From: Owenia fusiformis
Taxonomy: Eukaryota; Annelida; Polychaeta; Sabellida; Oweniidae
Direction: 5' to 3'
NCBI GenBank assembly: GCA_903813345.2
Contig: CAIIXF020000006.1
Span: 6,748,989 to 6,812,988 of the forward strand
Length of the DNA stretch: 64,000 nt
The first letter of the stretch is position 1, and the number at the start of each line of letters is the position of its first letter. Shown in pieces: positions 1 through 12,400 of this stretch. The translations under genes were made by a program, and so were the position numbers. The notes beneath the pieces were generated by a model. It did no database searches. It was not told the origin of the DNA and was given only the letters and a program-made list of their open reading frames with translations.

Positions 1-16
1 CCGACCGTACATAACT

Positions 17-272
17 GCTTTATCCTATACCAAGTAGAGTTTTCAGTAGTACAAGGTGTAAAAAATAAACAAATCATTCATATGCAAAGTCATTTTATTG
101 CATTTCCACTTTTTGGAAGCGGGAAGATACGCCCCGAAGCGGGAAGATATGCACCGAAGCGGGAGATATGACGGGAGATGTGGAGGTTCTTGATATGGAA
201 ACCTCAAAATCAGGATACGGGATATATCTTACCAACTTATCTCCCTAAAACCCTACTTGGCATAGGATAAAT
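17..272. mobile_element. TIR segment of a two-part palindromic element (window-edge copy)
   Basis: TTTATCCTATACCAAGTAG at the left is repeated inverted as CTACTTGGCATAGGATAAA at about 248-268. The preceding hairpin arm (positions 1-14, ending CATAAC) is cut by the window edge. The interior has about three tandem copies of a roughly 20-bp GAAGCGGGAAGATA unit (115-170). The sequence through the left arm matches the copy at 9550-9601. Confidence 0.6.
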
Positions 273-378
273 CAAGATAATTTCTACTCGCATCTAGTCT
301 ATTCCACATGTTTGGGAAAAGTGTACAGGAAAATCTCCATGTTCAATTGATGTATGATCAACCCTCATAGGGGTCAAT

Positions 379-1543
379 CCAGTTGTCCGAAACCCAGTTG
401 TCCGAAACTCATTTCTCCGAAACCCAGTTGTCTGAAACCAAGTTCTCCGAAAATTAGGGGATCTTATCAAAAAATACAATTTCTTAAAACGAATCTTGTC
501 GCAACCTCTGCGAATCACGACAGCATAACATTTGAATCACGTTGACATCATTGCAAAATTAGGCTAAATATGCTAAGTCAAGACGTTAATTAGCCCACGA
601 AAGTTCATGGGTAACTCGAGAACTACAAAATACAACCAAATACTTTTCGAACGTACAATAGCAATATTTCTCACCCAACGTCTTCATAGTTTTAGGAACG
701 TATTTTAAACGCATGATAGCCAAATATATCAAGATACTATATCTGCCTAAATGAAGTTATCTAGTGTTGACAAAGTTTTGAAATATATTTTATCCAGATC
801 CATCAGAAATTAACTTAGCCAATACATTTGTTCATAAGAATTCTTTAATTCTACCTCGTTCCCAATACGTCCTCAGACAGACAAGAAATTGAAGTCACAC
901 CCGTTTGTTTGCGTGGCATATTTATACGTATACGCACTTTCTCTGATTATTGTCAAACAAATACATTTCAGGAGAAGAACATAAAAAACAAATGCCTGAA
1001 ACGAATGCCGAAACATAAATCCCAAGTGATTAAGTTTAGAATGTTTTATTCTTTTACGATTTGATAAGAGACTGAGACTAAGAAATTAAATGCGACGAAA
1101 TATTTTGACAACGTAATTTGTATACTGTTTTATTCTTAAAGTTCTATGCGATACCTTATTTTATCTGTTTCAAAATGTTTCATTTTATTTTGCCTATATA
1201 AAAGAGATTGAAGAAGATAAGATAAACTGTTCCGTAATATATATTGTGTTTTAATAACCTTTTTTAGAATCACAATGTAAAATAAATCTCCCGTTCCTGC
1301 CATTCTGGTAACGCCATGCAATGGATGCAATTCAAAGTGAGAGAGAGAGATCTATGAATATCAGAATGCGTCCATGCCATTAATTTGGCCAAATACATGG
1401 CATGAAACTGACGTAAGCTTAAGTAAGCTACGCCCCCCCCTTTCTCTGGTAAATTATGACTTTATTTTTCGGAGTAATGGGTTTCGGACAACTGGGTTTC
1501 GGACAACTGGGTTTCGGACAACTGGGTTTCGGACAACTGGGGT
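379..1543. mobile_element. Inverted-repeat element whose termini are tandem 15-bp repeats
   Basis: At 379-452 the unit CCAGTTGTCCGAAAC and variants run in tandem; at 1467-1543 the same unit runs in the opposite orientation (GGGTTTCGGACAACT, four near-perfect copies). The inner edges also match (CTCCGAAAA). GTCAAT at 373-378 and 1544-1549 is a possible 6-bp target duplication. The interior has no coding capacity. It is probably a non-autonomous DNA element. Confidence 0.65.
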
Positions 1544-2099
1544 GTCAATATATACGAATCGAATGTATTCTCGTGTGCATTACAATATCCCCATTGAAAC
1601 ACTGTTTTTGGCCTGCAATGGACGTATAATGAATTAGAATATGAGGCCGTGTTATCATTCTAATGTAAAGTCATGGTATTTACTGTAGTATTGGGTTGCA
1701 AGTTAATATCAGATTCAATGCAAATTAATCATCTAATATCAGATGCGCGATCAGTCCAATAATCTAATTTCAGGTCATCAGTTCGATATCTAGCACTTGT
1801 TCTAACGACACGGTATTACTAGACTATCATATTATAAATACACACACATATAAAACAATCAAACTGGTACACGATATAAGCACGACTGCTCTTTCAATTG
1901 AGTATAAATGTTGATAAACTTACCCGGAAGCCAAGACATACACGTTTAGACGATGCTATTTTCAGTTCAGTGTAAGAGTAAATGCCCGGATATCGAGGCT
2001 TTTTCGTGTAAAGTTTTAACCAAGCATCTAAAATCGGGTTATATTGCGTGTAGAATTTATCGATATCAGGGCCGCTACATGCCAGTGAATAAACATAAG

Positions 2100-4607
2100 T
2101 GAATTGAATTCAGTAAAATGCCAACTGAAGTTGGACAAATCTCCAGGAATAGATGGCCTAACCTCTAACTTTTACAAAGAATTTTGGGATGATATTTCTA
2201 ATTTAATTTTAGGTTCACTTAATGAATGTTTTGTTTATGGTGAGCTACCACCCTCTTACAGAAAGGCAATCATAGCATTACTTTATAAAAAAGGGGACTC
2301 TAACCTTTTAAAAAATTATAGGCCAATTAGCCTCACAAATACGGATTATAAAGTTTTAGCATTTATTTTATCAAACAGACTCCATAAAGTGATAGGTAAA
2401 ATTATAGGTAAAGAACAAAGTGCATATATTAAAAAAAGATTCATAGGAAATAACTGTAGACTAGCAATAGATGTTTTAGAATATTGTAAGATCACAAATA
2501 AAGATGGCGCTATAGTACTAACTGATTTTGAGAAAGCTTTTGATTCAATAGAGTGGAATTTTATGCTATTAACACTTAAAAAACTTAACTTTGGGAATGA
2601 CTTCATAAGATGGGTAAAAATGATATACTCAAATCCCTCAATTGTCATTAAACATAATGGGTGGTTAACTGAAGAAGTACACATGAGCAGGGGAATTAAG
2701 CAAGGTTGTACATTGTCTGCCCTACTTTTCATCATATCAATGGAAATGTTAAATTTAAGTATTAAACAAAGTGAAAACATCCGTGGAATTAATATCAAAT
2801 TAAATGAGGACCAATTTGAAATTAAAACAGCATTATATGCAGATGATTGCACACTTTTCCTTGCAGATGAGCATTCCATAAAGAATGCCATAAAGAAAAT
2901 AAATATGTTTTGCACTGTCTCTGGAATGAAGCTAAATTTAGATAAAACTGAGGCAATAGGGCTTGGTAAATGGAGTGATAAAAATGGCAAATTTCAAAAC
3001 ATACAGTTCAAATCTGAACCCATAAAATATCTTGGCATTTATATTGGATATGACAACAATCAATGTAAGATGAAAAATTGGGATGAAAAAATTGAAGGTA
3101 TGCAAACTTATTTAGAAAAATGGAAAAGAAGAGATTTAACCATTTTTGGAAAAACATTAATAATAAAGTCACTTGCACTCCCAAAACTTATTTATAGTGC
3201 ATCTATTCTTCCAATTCCAAAAGATATGATTTTAAAAATAAATACAATACTATTTAATTTTATTTGGAATGGCAAAGACCGGATTAAAAGAAATATACTA
3301 TATAAAGATATTACAGAAGGAGGTGTGAATATGATTAATATCGAAAATCAATTCAGTGCTTTAAAAGCATCTTGGATAGATAGAACTTTCCATCCTGGTG
3401 AAAAAAATCAGTGGAATATTTTACCCCTGTGGAATTTTAATAAAATAACATCGAATAATGAAATACTCCTTAGAATGAATTTTAATTCTGCTAAAGAAAT
3501 GCCACTTTTATTAAGTATCCCTAAATTTTATCAAGAAATATTATTAGGTTTCAATAAATGTAAAGACAGAGGGAATACTGTAGCTATAAATCATGACAAA
3601 CGCTGTCAAGAATCAATTTTTGGAAACTATTTGTTTAAGAAAAATAATGGAGAGTGTCTGTTTTTTAAATCTTGGATTAAAAGTGATATTCTTTATATAA
3701 AGGATATTATAGATGTGAATGGCAATTTACTTCAAGAGGAACATATTTTAGGAAAATTAAAAGACAAGAGAAACTGGATTTCAGAAATATCTTTAGCCAG
3801 GAAAATACTGCAACCTTTCGAAAAAATGATGAAACCTAAAATTGCTAAGTTTGTAAACATTATGAAAGGACAATTTTTTTACACAAATGATAAAAAAGTA
3901 TTCTTCAAAGATCAAAAATCTAAGTTTTTCTATAATATCCTTGAATATCATAATAAAGAAAGAATGTACACTAAAGATAAATGGAAGATTGATTTTAAAT
4001 TTCACATAAATTGGAAAATGTATTTTAATAACAAGATTATAGCAATTGTTGATAAAAAAGTAGCTTACTTTAACTTCAAATTATTTCATAATGTTCTTCC
4101 ATCTTCCATAGATCTTTTTAAGTGGAAAAAAGCAGATTCAAAAATTTGCAATTTTTGTAAGGTTGAAAATAATTTAAAACACATTATTATAGAGTGCGAT
4201 CAAATAAAAGACTTGTGGATCTATATTTCTTCAAAATTAAAAATCAAAATTTCATGGAAAAATATTGTTATTGGCAATAATATTATTTTTAAAAGAAGTC
4301 ATGAAAATGTCATTGATCTAATAATATCAAGATTTGCATATAACAGCTATAAATCATGGCTCATTAGCAAAGAAAAAAATAGTCCAAGATCATGGAGGGA
4401 CACATTATATTATTCAATCGCACACCTATGTATTTATGAAAAGTCAACCTATGAAATTAAAAATATTAAATCATATATACAAAAATTAAAAGAATGAGGT
4501 GTTCATGCCGCAGTCTTAGGCAAACCTTTATTTGTAACCCCACTATCCATTCTTTGGGGAAAATTGTACTTTCTATTATTTTGGAATAAAAAAAAAAAAA
4601 AAAAAAA
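2100..4607 (+). mobile_element. 5'-truncated LINE copy with poly-A tail
   Basis: The reverse-transcriptase ORF is followed by about 90 bp of 3' UTR and an A-run near 4588-4607, typical of target-primed insertion. I could not define a target-site duplication. Confidence 0.85.
2104..4497 (+). CDS. Non-LTR retrotransposon ORF2 fragment (reverse transcriptase, L1/Tx1-like)
   Basis: A 797-codon open frame. Near its start is SPGIDGLTSNFYKEFW, then YRPISLTNTDYKVLAFILSN, LTDFEKAFDSIEW, RGIKQGC and the catalytic YADD, in the order of a reverse transcriptase palm. A late Cys-His cluster (CNFC...H...C at about residues 690-710) matches the C-terminal zinc-knuckle region of such ORFs. The endonuclease and the front of the protein are missing; an in-frame stop lies at about 2086, so the copy is 5'-truncated and the annotated start is only the first codon after the truncation. 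The complete lack of stops over 2.4 kb suggests recent insertion. It acts in target-primed reverse transcription in intact relatives. Confidence 0.93.
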   Translation: MNSVKCQLKLDKSPGIDGLTSNFYKEFWDDISNLILGSLNECFVYGELPPSYRKAIIALLYKKGDSNLLKNYRPISLTNTDYKVLAFILSNRLHKVIGKIIGKEQSAYIKKRFIGNNCRLAIDVLEYCKITNKDGAIVLTDFEKAFDSIEWNFMLLTLKKLNFGNDFIRWVKMIYSNPSIVIKHNGWLTEEVHMSRGIKQGCTLSALLFIISMEMLNLSIKQSENIRGINIKLNEDQFEIKTALYADDCTLFLADEHSIKNAIKKINMFCTVSGMKLNLDKTEAIGLGKWSDKNGKFQNIQFKSEPIKYLGIYIGYDNNQCKMKNWDEKIEGMQTYLEKWKRRDLTIFGKTLIIKSLALPKLIYSASILPIPKDMILKINTILFNFIWNGKDRIKRNILYKDITEGGVNMINIENQFSALKASWIDRTFHPGEKNQWNILPLWNFNKITSNNEILLRMNFNSAKEMPLLLSIPKFYQEILLGFNKCKDRGNTVAINHDKRCQESIFGNYLFKKNNGECLFFKSWIKSDILYIKDIIDVNGNLLQEEHILGKLKDKRNWISEISLARKILQPFEKMMKPKIAKFVNIMKGQFFYTNDKKVFFKDQKSKFFYNILEYHNKERMYTKDKWKIDFKFHINWKMYFNNKIIAIVDKKVAYFNFKLFHNVLPSSIDLFKWKKADSKICNFCKVENNLKHIIIECDQIKDLWIYISSKLKIKISWKNIVIGNNIIFKRSHENVIDLIISRFAYNSYKSWLISKEKNSPRSWRDTLYYSIAHLCIYEKSTYEIKNIKSYIQKLKE

Positions 4608-5129
4608 TAGTAAAAATTGATGTACGTGTTGATAAGAAACTGCCCCTACTTTATTAGAAATATAAATCAAATGAATAACAATACTCATTAGATAAAAAGC
4701 ATAAATTTAATTTCCTGGCAATTTAGAAACTAAGGATTTTTAGAATTAAACACATACATTATTTTTCTATGTAGATACATTGAATAGATCAGACAAATCT
4801 CAAAAGTGTGATTTTATGCATATATAAACGTTTAAAGCATTTTTTAAATTGTGATGTCACAAGGATACGCTGTAACGTTAATTGTAAAATTATTTAACAA
4901 ATATTTTCTGTATATGCTAAACTTTGTTGGCCTGCGATGGTGTAAATTATTGCTATACAATGTGTGTGTGTGATAACTATTATTTTTTATTTGAAATAAA
5001 TTCACAATTTTTCGAAACTTGTAATCCTTACTGATAACCTATAAATTAAGGTACCTGTACAATTTAAAGCAAATTGGTGGAAAACTTTTGGAGTAATAAC
5101 CAAAAAAGAGCTGAAAACATGATTTTTAT

Positions 5130-5525
5130 GCCATAAAAATGGCCGCCATACACATGACCCCCATACACAGCATCTGGGAGTCAGGCTGAAAAACTTGGAA
5201 TATATGTGACATAGATAGGTGTTCTTAATATACTATCAAAATTTCAAACAATAATATTCAATTCTCTGGTTTAAAACGAAAAACTAAAGATTTTCGCCAA
5301 ATATTACCGCCATTTCTAAAGTGGCGGCCATCTTGAAAACATTTTATTTGCATAAAACTATTCACCAATAAACATCTTTCCACCAATTTAGAAGGAAATC
5401 CGTCCACTAGTATTCAGTATTCCACTAGAATTATCTTCTGGACGGATGGACAGACTGACAAACCGAAGGATGGACGGAGGGTTTCACTATATCTCTACTG
5501 AACTTCGTTCGTTGGGATAATGAAA
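5130..5525 (+). mobile_element. Interspersed element with GGAC-rich tract and 3' hairpin (copy A)
   Basis: Shares with copy B GTCAGGCTGAAAAAC, AATATACTATCAAAATTTCA, AAGTGGCGGCCATCTTGAAA, a degenerate GGAC-rich tract and the end CACTATATCTCTACTGAACT TCGTTCGTTGGGATAATGA. The end folds as TATC(C/T)C...GGGATA with GAAC/GTTC inside. Confidence 0.65.
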
Positions 5526-5635
5526 GCTGTTCAAAAAAGTTTTTTGATACAGTAACCTGCAAGATAAATCATCTTAAATGACATAAAGGAGGTAAATCAA
5601 TACAGTCTCGAAACTCTATAATAGCAGTCAGTATA

Positions 5636-6629
5636 CAGTGGGTATAAAAAACGCAACAGATTGTTATCTCGGAAAAGAACAAAACTAGTGATAACAGCAT
5701 TGATTTCATTCAATGCACCATAAAGCCATGTGTCTCCTCTTGACAATGATTTATCATTCATTGATATTTGGTCATGGTTGGGCGAGTAATCATTCCATTT
5801 GCAAAGTGGGCCAAAATTAGCTTGGGACCAAGTTATAAACATCGAAAAAGTCAGTGTACTGAGCCCAATGAAATATTAGAAGAAAACATAAAACCAATGC
5901 TGACTGCATCCTTTTCATTCAATGTACCAAAAAGCCAAATTACTCCTCTTTGCAATGGAATATCATCCATTCACAGGGAGTCCTGGCTGGTCGAATAATC
6001 ATTAATTTTCCAAAGTGGGGCAAAATTCGGGTCGGACTCAAGTTTCAAACATTGCAAAAGTCAGTACATGGGGCATAGGGGCTATTAGAAGAAGGTGTGA
6101 CAGGTGTGACATAGACAGTAAAGTGTTCATACTCATAATCTTGCAAGAATACATCCTATACCCCTCCAAATTGCCACCACTTCCTTGCACATAAAGATGC
6201 GCTCATCTGTCCACGTCATGCATGGTTCAGCCCTGAGTCATCTGTGGGTTAAACCAGAGAAAAGCAGCCCATGGGCAATTCTTTCTCGAGGTTTTGCAAT
6301 ATCTGGTCAAGGAATTGTGAGCACAGATGCTCCTGAGATAGCTCCAAAAGAAAAAGTGACAACAATTCAAGTCAGGGGAACATCCATTGGCACTTAGCCC
6401 TTGCACTGATATTTGCAATATCTAAAACTTGGTCCAGAGCCGATTTTGACCCACCGTGCAAATGGAAGGATTTCTCACCCAACCATTACCACATGTGAAT
6501 GAATGACATATCATTGCAAAGAGGAGAGACGTGGCTTTATGGTACATTGAATGAAGTTGATGTACTGTAGTCATCACTAGTTTTGTGATTTTACTAGATA
6601 ACTACTTGTGTTTTTTTTGATACGCCCTG
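5636..6629. mobile_element. 994-bp MITE with long TIRs and TA duplication
   Basis: Left end CAGTGGGTATAAAAAACGC and right end (inverse) CAGGGCGTATCAAAAAAAAC are flanked by TA at 5634-5635 and 6630-6631. Similarity between the arms extends about 200-250 bp (ACAAAACTAGTGAT, ACCATAAAGCCA). A partial direct duplication of the left arm lies at about 5890-6090. TA target and TIR form fit the Tc1/mariner superfamily; no transposase ORF. Confidence 0.75.
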
Positions 6630-6639
6630 TAGATGGAAA

Positions 6640-9374
6640 AGGTTAAGTAAGAATATTACAATATCACAAATATAATTTATTTCATAATCATAGATAGAAT
6701 ATTTAAGTGACATATACATCTTTAATACAAAAAAACTTATTCATATTTCAAAATTGTGAGGTATATCCAATAATTTAAATTACACTACTATTGTTTCTTA
6801 GAACTGTCTTTAGTAAGAATTGTCAATTGCAATTATGTCTATTGATATTCGCTATATTCATCATTACTATAATGTACTATTTACATAAGCATGCAGTTGT
6901 GGCAGAAAAACATCCTCATCTACCTCAATATGCTTAAATGAGAGGTTAGATGAACTGTTTTACCACAGTGCCATTTTCACAACATTTAACCCACCTTTAT
7001 AAATTAGCAGTTTAACATTGCACAAAGTATGTAATAAACACCTTTTAGAGACAAATTTTGATTAAATTGTAAGCATTTTTTGTGGACAGTACTATGAAAA
7101 CAAATTTTAACACATTTCTACATGTAAAGTAATTGAAAATCTTACAACAATCTATGGTATCCCACTTTTAAAGTACCAACCCAGCTCTGAACACCAGTTC
7201 ATAGTTTTACAAAATACTGCAAATTATTTTCATTTGATATTATCAATCTAACTATTTTTTCAAACAATCTGGGCTAATTTTTTAAATTAAACCAGGTGTC
7301 AAATTGACTGAACTTCCCAGAGATTAAAGTATACTTGATTTATCTAATACTACAAACAAAATGTGCTCACTCTCGGGGGGGGGGGGGGTTGAAATAGACC
7401 TCTGTGATACCTATACCATTATACTGTATACCAATTATATTGGTACAGCAGCAAAGCCAGGATCTCAAATGAATACTCAGGACAAAATTAGGATAAAGTC
7501 AGTAGTGTCTTTGGGTTCATTTTCACAGTTTTAGTCGAAAAATGTCTGATTCAAATATATTTCTGAAAAGTTTTGGTGAGACTGTTGCCTCTTTTGCCTC
7601 GTGCCTTTAATACAATACAAAGCATGCTTCAATGTATATTCATTCATATTAAATACAAAATAAATATCTCAGAATATATTTCTGCCTGCACTCTGTACAT
7701 ATAGCTCTATACTGCAATCTATATGATCATTAATGAAGCATAATTTACCATTTCACCGAAGCAAAAATATATTATTATCTACAATGGCTGATGTTCAATG
7801 TTTACAATTTATGTTGAGTCATGAGAAAACCCATTCATCAAAGTATATCATATTTGTCATGAGAAAACCCCTTCATCAGCGTATATCATATTTGTCATGA
7901 GAAAACCCCTTCATCAACGTATATCATATTTGTCATGAGAAAACCCCTTCATCAAAGCATATCATATTTTTTGTATATGTATACCTCAGTTATGTCTCAT
8001 TTTGTTTCAAATTACTAGAATAAGAGATATATTAAGGATCTCATTTTGATTCCATTGGGCCTGGTGCCTATGGCTCAGCATATTTTCTTGTTATCCATGA
8101 TTATATAATGTTATGTACACAGCAAAAATATAAATAATATTGCCTAAATGATCAACTACACATGTGATATTCTCTATTTTTACTGCACCACCCAACTGCA
8201 CATCTTCTAGACTAAATTTCTCTACTAATAAATAGCAGTAGATCATGTACATCTGTTTATAATGACGCATTTACCCGTACACTGTATCTACAATCTGCAC
8301 ATTAAATAAATGAGTAGTCGATTTTCTATCACCATTTCCAAGGTTTGATAGTTTCCAATATTGTCTTGATACATATCCCCTAATTTTTATATTTTACATT
8401 TTGAATACTCTCATCCACTGATGTTTAGCCTCTTGAAAATTCTCTTATTTTTAATATGGGAAATCCTCACTTCAGCAAATCCACTATTCATTTATTTATT
8501 GCCCAGACTTTACATCTACCCATGTCAGCAGCCATGGGGTCTTTATTGCAAAGTAGAATAAAAAAAACATAAATTAACCTTTTAGATCCTAGACTAGAAA
8601 TATTTAGCACCTACAAATGCAAAAAGTATCAATGTGCAAAAATGAACATTAAATGTGCCACTTCTGCACTTTTTTACCCACAACATATTACTTTTTCATT
8701 TTATCTGTTGCAATCTACTATATCTAGTTATTGAAAATATATGATATTAGTTTTAATTTAGAAAATCACAATTGCTTACACTATAATGCAGTCCTTGATA
8801 TGCTAGTTTTAATGCCTTTTTGTATATCAACATATCCACCTTTAATTTTTTTTGCGATCACTATATACTTCAGTAGGAAACAAAAATAAAATTCTACATC
8901 TCTGGCTGTCTTTACAATTTAAACCTGTCAAGGTATTGCTTTTTCCCTTTTCGATATCCATATCATTTTAAAACTGCTCTCTTATGCTGATATCATTTTA
9001 AAGCAGCATTTTTGTTTTACCTCGCCAACTTGTAGCCATTTACGTATCTAGGTCACTTGTCAGTTCACAAGTTCTGATCACATACACCAAGCTTCTGCCA
9101 TATTAAATCAGTATTACCCAGGTCTCTTTCAGAGTCTTACATTGACTTCACAAAGATTCCCACGTTCTCATCAATACTTGTACTGAAACACCTTTGATAC
9201 CTTAAAATAGTGTTTTACTTGGGAGGTGGTCCACTAACAGATGCTCACTTTACATTAGTGGGTAACTGGGCTTGAAAAGTATACCACTTATGGAGGTGTT
9301 CCATTTGATAGGTATTACACTATATAGATTGTCTGCTCCATTTAGCTAGATAGCGATGTTGTAGTCTTATAGAA
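6640..9374 (-). other. Probable ABCA2 3' UTR and downstream sequence
   Basis: This 2.7-kb AT-rich stretch follows the ABCA2 stop codon, has no other gene, and contains almost no recognisable interspersed repeats, unlike its surroundings. Candidate minus-strand AATAAA signals occur at 8491-8500 (two overlapping) and 6676-6681. It ends at the right edge of the MITE at 5636-6629. The true cleavage site cannot be read from sequence alone. It holds a 38-bp tandem repeat (7818-7970), a poly-G run at about 7375-7388 and a degenerate AACACC-type repeat at about 9222-9330. Confidence 0.45.
7818..7970 (+). repeat. 38-bp tandem repeat, four copies
   Basis: Unit GTCATGAGAAAACCCCTTCA followed by TCAACGTATATCATATTT, starting at 7818, 7856, 7894 and 7932, in the probable ABCA2 3' UTR. 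Confidence 0.92.
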
Positions 9375-9416
9375 TCAAGCTTCTGCCACCTCCATGGTTA
9401 CAAAAGACAATCTCCC
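9375..9416 (-). CDS. ABCA2: ABCA2 exon w41: terminal coding exon with stop
   Basis: Thirteen codons, [13 protein letters not shown], then TGA. It is preceded by a pyrimidine-rich TTTTCAG acceptor, and the phase matches w40. The LSF element resembles the extreme C-terminus of vertebrate ABCA2, which supports this tiny exon. Confidence 0.78.
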   Translation of the reverse strand, partial: GRLSFVTMEVAEA

Positions 9417-12400
9417 CTGAAAATAAAACAATGACAATGATAAGCCTGTGTAACAGGAATACAATGTATACATAAGGGTTATGTACTGGGAGGTTTTGGA
9501 TATGGGGATTATCCAGGTAGATGTGCATATTTCATGAGGTATAAACCCCATATCCAAACCGACTGTACATAACGGCTTTATCCTATACAAAGTAGAGTTT
9601 TCTATTTTTTTTCATTTTGTCAAATTTTTTTCAAAATAGAGAAACCAAAGAACTAAATAAGCATTCTCAATTGTGTGGCCATTTTAGATTTTCTGATATG
9701 AGGCACGAATCTGACATGATGTAATACCATATTTGGACTCACCTGTTCAAGACCTGAGGCATAGTCCTCATCTTGGTCACATGACTGGTCACATGACTCA
9801 CCTCCTGTTTCCTGCACTAAGTCTGCTTGCTGCTTTACAAAATTAATAAACACCTAAAACCATAAAAAACAATAGTGTTATACGAGGGGTGATCCAAAAG
9901 TCTTGGACGCCCCGCTCTAACTTTGCTATTTTTTGGTATAAATACATGAAACTTTCAGATAATAAAGATCAACATCTTAACAACTTTATGTTTAAGTTTC
10001 AACAAAAAATAGTATATTTTAGCTACTTTTCTAAATATCTTTTAATACCGGGTCCCTGACACCCGGAACGGTATTTAAATATAGCAAATCACGTCACAAC
10101 TGTTATAATAGGGCAAATACTTTAGGTGCATGTGCACAACCTAACACCAGCCACGATATAAGAGAATTTTCGATTTTCAATCTGAGTGTCATCTGCCATC
10201 ATCATCTTCACATATTAAGACCTACTTTTCAACATATTTTCCACGAATTTGAACACATTTTTCATACCACTTTACCAATGAATGGAAGACATTTATGAAA
10301 CCGCCATTGCTTATGTGATACAAATGCTGCTGGAGTGCTACTCTAAACCTCATCCAATGAAGTAAAAAACATTTTCTTTCAACCCTCCTTTCAACTTGTA
10401 GAAAAGGAAGAAAATCACACGGAGCCATAGATAGACTGTATCGTGCATATGGTAGCTGCTCAAGGTCAATAATAGTGAAAATATCTTGAAGTATTCTTTG
10501 TTCACTTTGATTTCTTTCGTGTTCTGCATTTCAGTAGCCATCTTGCAACAAAAATGATGCCTGATTGAGGGTTGATTGTCTAATGGCATTTTCTTAGAAT
10601 TTGCCATGTACGGCCATTGTCATATGTAATATTATAATTAAAAAACAATTAATTGGTGGCCTAGTAACAAAGGAAGTAAACTAACGTGGTTTAACTTTCA
10701 AAATTCAAAGAAATATAGTGGTAAAAACTTGCGAAACAAGTGAAATGGCTGTAACATTTAAGGCTGAAAGTTGCCATGTGCGAATACCGTTCCGGGTGGC
10801 AGGGTCCCTGTATTAAAAACTATCTAGAAAACTATATAAAATATAACATTTCTCCATGAAATTAGTACACAAAGTAGTTTGGTTGTTGGTCTTTAATATT
10901 GGAAAGTTTAAAGTAATTTTATCAAAAATCAACAAAAATAGAGCAGGGCGTCCAAGACTTTTGGATCACCCCTCGTATTCATATTTCTTTTTTTAAAGTT
11001 CCTGTACTAAAACAGAAATGACAGATTATGTAAATACAGGGGGAATCCTATTCAAATGATTATCCTGATGACATGGGAACAAGCAACACATGACCTGAAA
11101 GACATAGGAAAGACATAAAGAAGATCAGATTAGATTGAAAGGTTAAATGAACACAAGGATGCCAAACCTTCTGTGAAATCTGTATTCCATGGCTACTACA
11201 AGTAGAAACAGGACTATTTTGATCAATGTAATTCTATACATATTTGATTTTGCATAAGCAATAGAAAAGATACTATTTCCCTTAATTTTCCAAACCATTT
11301 TGCACTTCCAAATAGGTGATCTTGCAGGTTACATATAAAAGTGTAAAGCTTTTGGGCTGACCCGTTTTTCCTCCATTAGCTGCACTTACGTTATCAAGTG
11401 TATTCTGACAAACAGAATAGTCTTCGACTTCTAGCTCTCTCTGTATCTCCTCCATCTTAGCAAATACATCAGCCAAGGAGAGGTTACTACTGCCAAGCTC
11501 ATATTGCACAATATTGTGGTGTAACTCCTTGAAATAAATGAATAAAATTGAACAGGACGTCATCACCAGAAGTTTGCGTTAAGTTAAGAGTCGCTTTTGT
11601 TCTTTACTATGATGTCATAATATCCTTGGTAACAAGAACAGATCAAAAATTGTAAAGCTTTTGCATGGAAAGATTTTTGAGAAATACTGTACATGTATAT
11701 GGCACATCAGCTTATTATGTATCTAGAATTTTAAATCGGATAGCAAAGTAGATGTGATACAGTTTCATCTATATTCAGTTATGTCAAATAAGAATCGATA
11801 ATTAAACAAGGCACAAGGTGAACAATATAACAATATCGTTCCTAAAAAAATCTTATCTAATAAAAAGACTTTCATATATTGATCAAATAAAATTCACCTT
11901 AGGAACAGCTTCCGGAAAATTCCTATCAAAATAGCGCTGAACCATAAGGATGTTTCTTTCAAAGCTCGGCCCCTTGACTCTAATGCTGACAGTGTAACCA
12001 TCACCAAATCTGTTCTTGAGGTGTTGAATGCTTCCCATACACTTGAACTTTCCATTCACCATGATAGCCAGGCGGGTACACAAGGCTTCGCATTCCTCCA
12101 TGCTGTAAAACAAATGGAAACACTGAAAAGAGGGTGACTCATTACATGTAACAGGGGCGGATCTGGGAACCAACAAGGGGGGGGGCCCAAACTTCTGGTA
12201 TGAGAAAAACCTCCAAATTTTTTGGGCCCCTAAAACCAAAATGTGGGCCCAAATTTTGAAATTTTGAGGCCTATTTTTCTTCAAAATTTGGCCTAAAATT
12301 AAAAAATAAGGTCTTAGAAGGCCCATTTATGACCAAAAAGGCCCACTTTTTGGGGCAACAAGGCCTATTTTGGCTCAAAATTTTTTTGGGCCCATTTTTT

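Noticed and set aside
2346-2990. 214-codon minus-strand ORF
   Set aside because: Shadow of the reverse-transcriptase frame.
2086-4640. Target-site duplication for the LINE copy
   Set aside because: Sequences flanking the 5' junction (about 2100) and the A-tail (about 4607) show no convincing direct repeat.
7818-7970. Regular 38-bp repeats resembling a CRISPR array
   Set aside because: There are no unique spacers: the repeats are head-to-tail, and the window is eukaryotic.
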